Notes under the pieces: generated by a model
What the model was told of the DNA's origin: nothing
Seen by the model: the letters and a program-made list of their open reading frames with translations, nothing else
Databases searched by the model: none
Made by a program: the position numbers and the translations under genes
Shown: one piece after another, positions 1-7,832 of the stretch
Numbering within the stretch: the stretch's first letter is position 1
Layout: each line of letters opens with the position of its first letter
Source of the DNA: an uncultured Faecalibacterium sp.
GTDB lineage: Bacteria > Bacillota > Clostridia > Oscillospirales > Ruminococcaceae
Direction: 5' to 3'
DNA length: 15,180 bases
Assembly (NCBI GenBank): GCA_934512105.1
Contig: CAKSWQ010000047.1
Location: forward strand, 1-15,180

Positions 1-2205
1 AGCAAGACCATCCTGCTGAATCATAGCAATTGGCATTTTACCAAGGAGAACCCCGGCATCCCCACCGCCGTGATGGGCGAGGGCATTACCCTGCCCCACA
101 CATGGAACGCAGTGGACGGTCAGGACGGCGGCAACGATTACTACCGCGGCACCTGCTGGTATACGCTGGCCCTGGCAAAGCCCACCATCCCGGCAGACGG
201 CAAAGCAATTTTGCAGTTGGACGGTGCCGCTATGACCGCTGTAGTCTACCTGAACGGCGAAAAGCTGGCCGAGCACAAGGGCGGCTATTCTACCTTCCGG
301 GTTGACCTGACCGAACATCTCAAAGAGGAAAATCTGCTGGCGATCAGCGTGGACAACAGCGACAACGACACCGTGTACCCCCAGAAGGCAGACTTCACCT
401 TCTACGGCGGCATTTACCGCGATGTAACTCTGCACATCGTTCCGGCAGAGCATTTCGCTTTGCCCGCAAACGGCGCACCGGCTCTGAAGGTAACGCCCAT
501 CGTCACCGACCTTGCCGCTAAGACCGCCGAAGTCACCGTGGAAGCCGCCGTGGTGGGCGCACAGAGCGTGACCTTTGCGCTGGAAGGCCAGAGCATCACC
601 GCCCCGGTGGAAAACGGCACCGCAAAGGCTGTTTTCACGCTGGACAATGCACACCTCTGGGACGGCATCGACGACCCGTTCCTGTATGCTGTTTCTGCCA
701 AGCTGGACAATGGCGAGGAGGCTTCTGCCCGGTTCGGCTGCCGGAAGTTTGAGATTGACCCGCAGAAGGGTTTCATCCTGAATGGCCGCAGCTATCCCCT
801 GCGGGGCGTTTCCCGCCATCAGGACCGCAAGGGTGCCGGCATTGCCCTGACCAATGAAATGATGGAAGAGGACATCGCCATCATTCTGGAAATGGGTGCA
901 AACACCATCCGTCTGGCCCACTATCAGCACGCGCAGTATTTCTATGACCTGTGCGATGAAAAGGGTCTTGTCATCTGGGCAGAGATCCCCTACATCACCA
1001 TGCACATGAAAAATGGTCGTACCAACACCCTGACCCAGATGGAGGAACTGATCGTCCAGAACTACAATCACCCCTGCATTGCCGTGTGGGGCCTGTCCAA
1101 CGAGATCACCGCCGCCTCTGCTGTCAACGAGGATCTGCTGGAAAACCACCGTCTGCTGAACGAGCTGGCCCACAAGCTGGACCCCACCCGCAAGACCACC
1201 ATGGCAAATGTGTTCATGCTGGAGACCACCAGCCCCATTCTGGAGATCCCGGATGTGAACAGCTACAACCTCTACTTCGGCTGGTATCTGGGCGAACTGG
1301 AGCAGAACGACGAATTCTTTGACAAATACCACGCCGATTACCCCGACCGCTGCATCGGCTTTTCGGAGTATGGCGCAGATGCCAACCCCCAGTATCAGAG
1401 CAGCCACCCGGAAAAGGGCGACTACACCGAAAGCTACCAGTGCGTTTACCACGAGCATATGGCAAAGATGATTGCTGACCGTCCTTGGCTGTGGGCGACC
1501 CATGTGTGGAATATGTTCGACTTTGCCGCCGATGGCCGGGACGAGGGCGGCAAGCACGGCGAGAACCAGAAGGGACTTGTCACCTTTGACCGCAAGCTCA
1601 AAAAAGACCCCTTCTATCTCTACAAGGCCTATTGGAGCAAGGAGCCCTTTGTGCACCTGTGCGGCAGCCGCTATGTAGACCGTGCCGAGGACGTGACCGA
1701 GATCAAGGTCTACTCCAATCTGCCGGAGGTCTCGCTGTACAAGGACGGTCAGTTGGTGGAGACCAAGCAGGGCGACAAGGTGTTCACCTTCCAGCTGCCC
1801 ATCACCGGCAAGCACAGCATCGAGGCACGCTCCGGCGAGCACAGCAGCGTGATTTTGGTGAACAAGGTAGACGCCCCCAACCCGGACTACGCCATGGACA
1901 ACCGCAAGAACGTGACCAACTGGTTTGACGGGGAGCTGGATGCCAGCTGCTGGTCGGTGAAGGACAACATGGCCGCTGCCATGGCAGACCCCAAGGCTGG
2001 CCCCATCCTGAAGCAGATCTCCGATAAGGCCGCCGCTGCCCGCGGCGATGTTGCCGCCGCCGTGAAGGACAACCCGGCTCTGGTGGCCATGATGGAGCGT
2101 GCCATGCAGCGGATGACCATTGAATCCATGCTGATGCAGGCAGGCGCTTCCGAGGAGGACATCAAGCAGCTGAACCGTGTATTGCAGGGTATTTCCAAGG
2201 AGTGA
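1..2205 (+). CDS. Glycoside hydrolase family 2 beta-glycosidase (5' end cut by window edge)
   Basis: The frame is open from base 1. Its first residues, SKTILLNHSNWHF, resemble the usual start of GH2 enzymes, so perhaps only the initiator Met is off the window; 734 residues are visible. The order fits GH2: an N-terminal jelly-roll (PHTWN, YYRGTCWY, LNGEKLAEHKGGYSTF), an immunoglobulin-like domain, then a TIM barrel. The acid/base Glu is in WGLSNE (codon 1102-1104) and the nucleophile Glu in GFSEYGAD (codon 1366-1368), so the enzyme should be active. The barrel is followed by a short beta domain and an Ala/Met-rich helical tail (about residues 655-734). No signal peptide is apparent, which suggests the cytoplasm. 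The gene heads an operon: the next start lies 4 nt after its stop and uses an SD inside its last codons. Substrate (beta-galactoside, beta-glucuronide or other) cannot be fixed by eye. Confidence 0.93.
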   Translation, partial: SKTILLNHSNWHFTKENPGIPTAVMGEGITLPHTWNAVDGQDGGNDYYRGTCWYTLALAKPTIPADGKAILQLDGAAMTAVVYLNGEKLAEHKGGYSTFRVDLTEHLKEENLLAISVDNSDNDTVYPQKADFTFYGGIYRDVTLHIVPAEHFALPANGAPALKVTPIVTDLAAKTAEVTVEAAVVGAQSVTFALEGQSITAPVENGTAKAVFTLDNAHLWDGIDDPFLYAVSAKLDNGEEASARFGCRKFEIDPQKGFILNGRSYPLRGVSRHQDRKGAGIALTNEMMEEDIAIILEMGANTIRLAHYQHAQYFYDLCDEKGLVIWAEIPYITMHMKNGRTNTLTQMEELIVQNYNHPCIAVWGLSNEITAASAVNEDLLENHRLLNELAHKLDPTRKTTMANVFMLETTSPILEIPDVNSYNLYFGWYLGELEQNDEFFDKYHADYPDRCIGFSEYGADANPQYQSSHPEKGDYTESYQCVYHEHMAKMIADRPWLWATHVWNMFDFAADGRDEGGKHGENQKGLVTFDRKLKKDPFYLYKAYWSKEPFVHLCGSRYVDRAEDVTEIKVYSNLPEVSLYKDGQLVETKQGDKVFTFQLPITGKHSIEARSGEHSSVILVNKVDAPNPDYAMDNRKNVTNWFDGELDASCWSVKDNMAAAMADPKAGPILKQISDKAAAARGDVAAAVKDNPALVAMMERAMQRMTIESMLMQAGASEEDIKQLNRVLQGISKE

Positions 2206-2209
2206 TTCG

Positions 2210-4024
2210 ATGAAACAGACCTATTGCAACCCCCTTGATCTGGGCTACCGCTACCAGCACATGAAGGAAGGCCCGCGCGTGGCGGGTTTCCGGGAGGGTG
2301 CAGACCCGACGCTGGTTTATTTCAAGGGCAAATATTATCTCTTTGTTTCCATGTCGGCAGGCTTCTGGTATTCGGAGGATCTGCTGAACTGGGACTTCCA
2401 TGCAGACCCCGGCCTGCTGATCTACGACTACGCGCCGGATGTGCGGCAGGTGGGCAATTACCTCTATTTCTGCGCCAGCCGCAAGGGGCGCAACTGCCCC
2501 ATTTTGCGCACCGCTGACCCCCTGACTGAGCCGTTTACCGAAGTGTCTGCCCCCTTTGCCTTCTGGGACCCGGATCTGTTCTGCGATGACGATGGCCGGG
2601 TGTACTTCTACTGGGGCTGCTCCAACATCTCCCCCATCTACGGCGTAGAGCTGGACCCGGACACCATGACCCCCATCGGGGAAACGCAGGAGCTGATCTT
2701 CGGCCATGAGACCACCCTAGGCTACGAACGCCCCGGCAACAACGGCATCGTGGACCGGGAAGCCAGCGTGCTGTACCAGTCCATGAAGCAGTTCTATGAC
2801 CCTGAGACCGGCAAGCTGAATCTGCCGCCGCAGATGGCAAATATCCCCGGTCTGAGTGCCGAAAGCCTGACTGCCATGTTCAACGCCATCGGCAAGCCCT
2901 ACATTGAGGGTGCCTTTATGACAAAGCATGACGGCCTCTATTACCTGCAATATGCCTGCCCTGGCACCCAGTACAACACTTACGCCGACGGTGTATACAC
3001 CTCCCGTTCTCCGCTGGGCCCCTTTGTGCGGCAGGCATCCAATCCGTTTTCCGCAAAGCCCGGCGGATTCATCACCGGAGCAGGCCACGGCAGCACCATT
3101 GCCGACACCTACGGCAACTGGTGGCACGCTTCCACCATGCGCATTTCCGTCAACTATGACTTTGAGCGCCGGGTGGGGCTGTTCCCTGCCGGGTTCGACA
3201 AGGACGGCGTGCTTTACTGCAACCAGAACTTTGCCGATTACCCCCACCGCATCCCGGCAGACCGCTTTGATGCCGCCAGCCAGCAGCCGGAATGGATGCT
3301 GCTGAGCTACAAAAAGCCGGTCACGGCCTCCAGCACCGCAGAAAACAGCAGCCCGGAATGGGCAGTCAATGAGGACTGCCGCAGCTGGTGGAGCGCCGCC
3401 GGTGCAGAGCCGGGTGAATGGCTCTGTGTGGACCTTGGCAAAGAGAGCGATGTCCGCGCCATTCAGGTAAATATGGCAGATGAAAAGCTGGTGGTGGACT
3501 TCCCTGCCGACAGCTACGGCGATGACCGCAAGACCCGCCACATCGAGACCCGTCCGCAGATTTCCCACTACACGGTGGAAACCAGTCTGGACGGAGCGAG
3601 CTGGACGCTGCGCGAAAATGTTGCCCGTGAGTGCTCCAACGGCTACTACGAATATGCAGACGGCATCCGCGCCCGGTACGTCCGGGTGACCGGCGGTGCG
3701 CTGCCCTACGGACAGGCGCTGCGCATCAGCGGCCTGCGGGTGTTCGGCAACGGCGAAGGCGCAAAGCCCGCACAGGCCGAAGCCGCCGGGGTTCGCGTGG
3801 ATGCACTGGATGCAAAGATCACTTGGCAGCACATCGAAAATGCACAGGGCTGCAATGTCCGCTACGGCGTTGCGCCCGACAAGCTCTATCTGAGCTGGCT
3901 GGTGTATGACGCAGACGAAGTGACCCTTTCTACCCTGACCGCCGGGCAGGAATACTATGTCTGCGTGGATAGCTTTAACGAAAACGGCATCACGCCGGGT
4001 AAGATTTTCAAACTGGAGGGGTAA
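2210..4024 (+). CDS. GH43-type glycosidase with discoidin-like and FN3-like C-terminal domains
   Basis: A 604-residue protein. The start at 2210 is chosen because AAGGAG (2197-2202) lies 7 nt upstream; an in-frame ATG at 2177 would lie inside the GH2 gene and lacks that site. Residues 1-350 read as a five-bladed GH43 propeller: catalytic base Asp32 in GADPT, pKa-modulating Asp120 in WDPDLF, general acid Glu233 in PYIEGAF, and His293 in GHGSTI near the usual metal site. Residues about 360-515 resemble an F5/8 type C (CBM32-like) sugar-binding domain, and about 520-604 an FN3 domain ending in KIFKLEG. GH43 enzymes commonly remove beta-xylosyl or alpha-arabinosyl units; here beta-xylosidase or arabinofuranosidase is inferred, not shown. 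There is no signal peptide, which is unusual for a protein with a binding module. The gene is translationally linked to both neighbours. Confidence 0.9.
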   Translation: MKQTYCNPLDLGYRYQHMKEGPRVAGFREGADPTLVYFKGKYYLFVSMSAGFWYSEDLLNWDFHADPGLLIYDYAPDVRQVGNYLYFCASRKGRNCPILRTADPLTEPFTEVSAPFAFWDPDLFCDDDGRVYFYWGCSNISPIYGVELDPDTMTPIGETQELIFGHETTLGYERPGNNGIVDREASVLYQSMKQFYDPETGKLNLPPQMANIPGLSAESLTAMFNAIGKPYIEGAFMTKHDGLYYLQYACPGTQYNTYADGVYTSRSPLGPFVRQASNPFSAKPGGFITGAGHGSTIADTYGNWWHASTMRISVNYDFERRVGLFPAGFDKDGVLYCNQNFADYPHRIPADRFDAASQQPEWMLLSYKKPVTASSTAENSSPEWAVNEDCRSWWSAAGAEPGEWLCVDLGKESDVRAIQVNMADEKLVVDFPADSYGDDRKTRHIETRPQISHYTVETSLDGASWTLRENVARECSNGYYEYADGIRARYVRVTGGALPYGQALRISGLRVFGNGEGAKPAQAEAAGVRVDALDAKITWQHIENAQGCNVRYGVAPDKLYLSWLVYDADEVTLSTLTAGQEYYVCVDSFNENGITPGKIFKLEG

Positions 4025-4027
4025 AAT

Positions 4028-4876
4028 ATGCCCATCAAAGCCGTGCAGCAATTTATGCTGGGCACTGTACTGAGCAACGAGCAGCAGGCCAAAGAGACCC
4101 TTGCTGCCATGAAAGCCGCCGGGTACGACGGCATTGAACTGTGTGGATTTATGATCCACCCCATCGGCTTTGTGGTAAAGCTGCTGACCAAGGCCGCCGG
4201 GATGCCGGTGGGCAAGGGCGGCAATCTGGACTGGCACAAGCTGGTGCAGGAGGCAGGCCTTCAGGTGGTCAGCCTGCACACCGACCTTGGCTCTCTGGAG
4301 CGGGATGCCCACGCCGTGGCCGAGGAAGCCAAAAGCTTCGGCACACAGTATGTGGTCATCACCGGGATGTATCGGTTTGATTACGGCGATGAAGCCGCCA
4401 TGCACGCGCTGACACAGCGGCTGAACAAAGCCGGGGAAGCCCTGGCAGCCGAGGGCATCCACCTGCTCTACCACAACCACAACTGCGAGCTGCGGCATGT
4501 GAATGCGGAAACGCGCGCCTACGATATTTTAATCGAGGAAACGAATCCCGAATTTGTCAACTTTGAGTTTGACAGCTACTGGTTCACCGAGGGCGGTGCA
4601 AACGCGCTGGCATGGATGCAGCGGCTTGGTCCCCGCATGAAGCTGTGGCACATCAACGACCGGGGCACCCGCATCACCGGCAGTGCCATCACCCCCATTC
4701 TGAAAACCGACAGCATGGAACTGGGCACCGGCAATATGGACCTTGACAGCCTGATGGCGCAGGCCCTCGCCATGGATGTGGATGCCGTCATTCTGGAAAG
4801 CCACCGCAACTGGGTGGACGATTCCCCCGTCAAGAGCTTCCAGCTCAGTGCAAAATATCTTGCACAAAAATTCTGA
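4028..4876 (+). CDS. Xylose-isomerase-like TIM-barrel protein (sugar phosphate isomerase/epimerase family)
   Basis: A 282-residue protein starting 3 nt after the GH43 stop, with GGAGGGG (4015-4021) as SD. The pattern is that of the AP-endonuclease-2/xylose isomerase-like superfamily: GYDGIEL at the first strand, LYHNHN (147-152), FEFDSYW (179-185), LWHINDRG (206-213) and ILESHRNW (255-262). Likely divalent-metal ligands include Asp182, His208 and Glu257. Members isomerise or epimerise sugars, dehydrate inosose, or act on keto-glycosides (including C-deglycosidase catalytic subunits), so the reaction is not decided. As third gene of the operon it probably processes a sugar released by the two upstream hydrolases. 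It is the last plus-strand gene before a strong terminator. Confidence 0.85.
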   Translation: MPIKAVQQFMLGTVLSNEQQAKETLAAMKAAGYDGIELCGFMIHPIGFVVKLLTKAAGMPVGKGGNLDWHKLVQEAGLQVVSLHTDLGSLERDAHAVAEEAKSFGTQYVVITGMYRFDYGDEAAMHALTQRLNKAGEALAAEGIHLLYHNHNCELRHVNAETRAYDILIEETNPEFVNFEFDSYWFTEGGANALAWMQRLGPRMKLWHINDRGTRITGSAITPILKTDSMELGTGNMDLDSLMAQALAMDVDAVILESHRNWVDDSPVKSFQLSAKYLAQKF

Positions 4877-4921
4877 TTTGCCATTTTCTCATCATTTTCT
4901 TCTTCATTATCCCCATAAAAG

Positions 4922-4962
4922 CAACACCCCGCACCGGAAGGAGTAACCGGTGCGGGGTGTTG
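4922..4962. terminator. Strong bidirectional intrinsic terminator between convergent genes
   Basis: A perfect 16-bp inverted repeat, CAACACCCCGCACCGG (4922-4937) and CCGGTGCGGGGTGTTG (4947-4962), encloses a 9-nt loop. On the plus strand it is followed by TGTTTTG, serving the isomerase operon. On the minus strand it is followed by CTTTTATGG, serving the GH78 gene that ends 26 nt away at 4988. One hairpin therefore can stop transcription from both sides. Confidence 0.92.
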
Positions 4963-4987
4963 TGTTTTGCGGGGAATCTTTTTTGCC

Positions 4988-7606
4988 TTACAGGGTGTAG
5001 GTGCCCGGCTGCAGGGTCAGGCTTCTGCCATCCGGGAGGGTGACTTCTGCGGTCAGATTGCAGGGCACGGTGATGGTGTAGGTCACGGCATCGCCTGCAT
5101 ACTGCCAGCCGCTTTCAATGCGCCCCACCGGGGAATCGTACACCGCTTTTGCCCAGCCCAGAGCCGGGTTCGGGGTGGGGGCGATGGTCAGGGTCTCCCC
5201 TGCCAGATGGATGCCGCACACGCCGCCGAACAGCCAGCCGCAGATGGCGCCGTAGGAATAATGGTTCAGGGATTCGCTGGGGTGGCCGTTTGCATCAATG
5301 CCCGTCCATGTCTCCCAGACGGTGGTAGCGCCCTGCTTGACCTCATAGAGCCAGCTGGGGGCGGTATCCTGCAGCAGCAGCTTGTAGGCGGTGTCGGCAT
5401 AGCCGTACTTTGCCAGCACCTCGCAGAGGAAGGGCGTAGAAAGGAAGCCGGTGTTCAGGTGATAGCCGTTTTCCACCACCATCCGGTTCAGGGTATCCGC
5501 AGCGGCTTGGCTCTCCTCCTCGCCCAGCAGCGCAAAGGCAATGGCGCGGACGTATTCACACTGGCGGTCAGAAGTAATTTTCCCGTTATCCGTAAAGGCG
5601 GCGCGGTATGCCTTGACCGCCTTTTCTGCGGTGTCGCGGTACTGCGCTGCGTCCTCTGCCTTGCCCAGCGCCTGCGCAATTTCTGCCAGAAGCCGCCCGG
5701 AATAAGCCAGATACGCCGTGCCCACGCTCTTGCGCGGGTTCATCATGGCCTGCATGGGGGTAATGCCCGGCTCGCACCACTCGCCGTAGTCCAAGCCGTT
5801 CAGCACTGTGTACTTGGCGTATGCACCGGTCTGCTGCTCCTCAGTAGTCTGCTGAGCACGGCCAAGCAGGAAGCCATACCACTTCTGCATCATCTCGTAG
5901 TTATCCGCCAGAATCTTGCGGTCGCCGGTGCGCTTATAAAGGGCGTAGGGCACCAGAATGGCAGCATCGCCCCAGCCCGCCGACATACAGAGCATGGGGG
6001 TCATGTAACCGGGGCGGCTGGTGGGCGGCGCAATGTTTGCCATGCGCCCGTCCGGGTACTGGTTCAAACGGCATTCTGCCAGCCATTTTTCCACCACCGG
6101 GTAACAATCCATCAGGGTCAAGCCCGTTTCAATGAACACTCCCATATCGCCCGTCCAACCAGCGCGCTCGCGGGTGGGGCAGTCGGTGGGGATATCGCAG
6201 AAGTTGCCCTTCTGACTCCACACACTGTTTTGCACCAGCCGGTCCACATCGGCATTGCCGCATGCAAAGCTGCCGGTGACCGGCATTTCCGAATAGACAG
6301 CGTGGGCGGTAAACGCTGCCCCGGTCAGGTCGATGTCCGATTCCACCTTTGCGTACCGGAAGCCCATGATGGTAAAGCTGGGCTTGTAGTGGTTCTCGCC
6401 CTCTTTGCAGACGAGTTCCAGCAGCTGTGCCGTGCCGCCTTCCTTGTGGCGGTTGCGGTCCTGAAAGTTCTCCTGGGTAAAGTTGCCGTTTTCGTCCAGC
6501 GCTTCGCCGCACAGCAGCCGGAGTTTCTGCCCGGCGTGGGCGGTCAGCTTCATCTCCACATAGCCAGCCATGTTCTGCCCAAAGTCCAGCACGGTCTCGC
6601 CGCCAGGGGTGCGCAGCAGCCTGCCTGCAAAGGCCTCCTGCTCCCGGATGGGCACGGTGTTCATGCCGGTGATGGGCAGGGTGTTCGGCTCGGTCTTTAC
6701 GCCGTGCCAGCCGGAAAGTTCCTCTTCCAGCCGGGCATCGTACACTTCACCCTGCTGCAAATCGTTCTGGCGGGTCGGGCCCCGCTGGGTGGCCTCCATA
6801 CTGCTGTCCGAAACGCAGACCGCCTTGCCGTCCACTTCCAGCTGGAACAGGACAGCCACTTCTTTCCCGAACAGGTCACGGTCACCATCCACGCCGGAGG
6901 TACTGCGGTACCAGCCATCGCCCAATGCGATGAGCAGTTCGTTTTCACCGTCACGGACAAGCGCGGTCACATCGTAGGTCTGTGCCCCAAGGTGCTTATC
7001 TGCGGTAAAGCTGCCGGGGGCAAGCACCATATCGCCGACACGTTTGCCGTTCAGCCATGCCGCATACAGACCCTTGGCAGTAATGTACAGCCGCTTGCGC
7101 TGTCCCGCCGGGGCGGTGAAGCGTTTCCGCAGATAACCGGCCGGACGGTGGGGCTGATAAGGCTGCACCTGCCCTTTGCCGGCGGCTTCCAGCGCCGCCT
7201 GCTTCTGCTCCCAGTTGGGCTTTGCAAAGGCGTTGATGGCATCGGTGCAGTCGATGTCCAGTTCTTCTGTTTCCGGGCAGACCCACACGCCCTGCCAATC
7301 CGACTGCGCAAGACCCGTTTCAAACTCAGCTTCGCTCCATGCGCCGGGCTGGTCGTTTTCATCCCACAGGCGGATGCGCCACTGTCCCTGCGTCTTGGGC
7401 GGTACAGCGGCGGGCGTTTCGGTGTGCATCACACTGCCCAAAACCTTTCCGCTCTTCCACAGCGTTTCGGCTCCGGCGGTCACTTCAATTTCGTAGGCAG
7501 TCTGGCGCACGCCATCGGCGCACTGCCACGATAAAAACAGCGTCCCGGCATCCATGCCGAGGGGCGCAGAAAGATGGTTCGTTTTCAGATTTGTTGCTTG
7601 CATCAT
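4988..7606 (-). CDS. Alpha-L-rhamnosidase, glycoside hydrolase family 78
   Basis: An 872-residue protein that removes terminal alpha-L-rhamnose. Start: two tandem ATG codons (7606 and 7603) follow AAAAGGAG (complement of 7613-7620); the first has a 6-nt spacer and is preferred. Domains in order: FN3-like N-terminal part (1-100), Bac_rhamnosid_N-like beta domain (about 150-320), a second beta domain with DFGQNMAGYVEMKL (341-354), the (alpha/alpha)6 barrel (about 435-790) and a C-terminal beta sandwich (about 800-872). The family signature DCPTRERAGWTGD (475-487) carries the general acid Glu480; Glu765 in WETW is the probable general base. The length is typical for GH78, and no signal peptide is seen, so it acts on imported rhamnosides. 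It is transcribed alone, divergently from the GH3 gene. Confidence 0.93.
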   Translation of the reverse strand: MMQATNLKTNHLSAPLGMDAGTLFLSWQCADGVRQTAYEIEVTAGAETLWKSGKVLGSVMHTETPAAVPPKTQGQWRIRLWDENDQPGAWSEAEFETGLAQSDWQGVWVCPETEELDIDCTDAINAFAKPNWEQKQAALEAAGKGQVQPYQPHRPAGYLRKRFTAPAGQRKRLYITAKGLYAAWLNGKRVGDMVLAPGSFTADKHLGAQTYDVTALVRDGENELLIALGDGWYRSTSGVDGDRDLFGKEVAVLFQLEVDGKAVCVSDSSMEATQRGPTRQNDLQQGEVYDARLEEELSGWHGVKTEPNTLPITGMNTVPIREQEAFAGRLLRTPGGETVLDFGQNMAGYVEMKLTAHAGQKLRLLCGEALDENGNFTQENFQDRNRHKEGGTAQLLELVCKEGENHYKPSFTIMGFRYAKVESDIDLTGAAFTAHAVYSEMPVTGSFACGNADVDRLVQNSVWSQKGNFCDIPTDCPTRERAGWTGDMGVFIETGLTLMDCYPVVEKWLAECRLNQYPDGRMANIAPPTSRPGYMTPMLCMSAGWGDAAILVPYALYKRTGDRKILADNYEMMQKWYGFLLGRAQQTTEEQQTGAYAKYTVLNGLDYGEWCEPGITPMQAMMNPRKSVGTAYLAYSGRLLAEIAQALGKAEDAAQYRDTAEKAVKAYRAAFTDNGKITSDRQCEYVRAIAFALLGEEESQAAADTLNRMVVENGYHLNTGFLSTPFLCEVLAKYGYADTAYKLLLQDTAPSWLYEVKQGATTVWETWTGIDANGHPSESLNHYSYGAICGWLFGGVCGIHLAGETLTIAPTPNPALGWAKAVYDSPVGRIESGWQYAGDAVTYTITVPCNLTAEVTLPDGRSLTLQPGTYTL

Positions 7607-7633
7607 CTACATCTCCTTTTGATCTCTACTCTT

Positions 7634-7639
7634 ATTATA
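7634..7639 (-). promoter_or_regulatory. Candidate -10 box for the GH78 gene
   Basis: Read on the minus strand this is a perfect TATAAT, 27 nt upstream of the first GH78 ATG. No good -35 lies at 16-18 nt spacing (CCTCTT at 17), so an activator may be needed, or the promoter may lie farther up. A second palindromic ATTATAAT at 7703-7710 offers TATAAT on both strands but again lacks a clear -35. Confidence 0.35.
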
Positions 7640-7764
7640 AGGGGAATCCCACGGAGAAGAGGTGCAAAAATTTGTGTTATCGGTCAAAAAGTCATGCCAT
7701 TTATTATAATTCAAAAAAATCATCTTACTTCACGACTTTTCATCCGTACTGTCTCCGGTTTTCC

Positions 7765-7773
7765 TGTTATACT
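7765..7773 (+). promoter_or_regulatory. Extended -10 promoter for the GH3 gene
   Basis: TGTTATACT contains TATACT (7768-7773) preceded by the TGn extension, which can substitute for a weak -35 (CGTACT at 17-nt spacing). It lies about 60 nt before the ATG at 7833. The predicted leader carries a small hairpin, GAGGGC (7790-7795) with GCCCTC (7804-7809), and then the SD. Confidence 0.45.
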
Positions 7774-7832
7774 TTGGGCAAGAAAATTCGAGGGCTGTGG
7801 ACTGCCCTCAAACGAAAGGAAGGCATTACAGA

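Noticed and set aside
2717..4498. 593-codon minus-strand frame crossing the GH43 and isomerase genes
   Set aside because: It overlaps two genes with conserved catalytic motifs and crosses their junction, with no family signature of its own.
4967..7534. Very long open frame (855 codons) on the plus strand opposite the GH78 gene
   Set aside because: It mirrors the GH78 gene, runs through its terminator, shows no domain, and has no ribosome binding site. Long antisense frames are expected in GC-rich genes because stop codons are rare in the mirrored frame.
7607..7832. Possible catabolite-repression (cre) operator between GH78 and GH3
   Set aside because: I looked for the TGnAAnCGnTnnCA pattern on both strands and found no convincing match.
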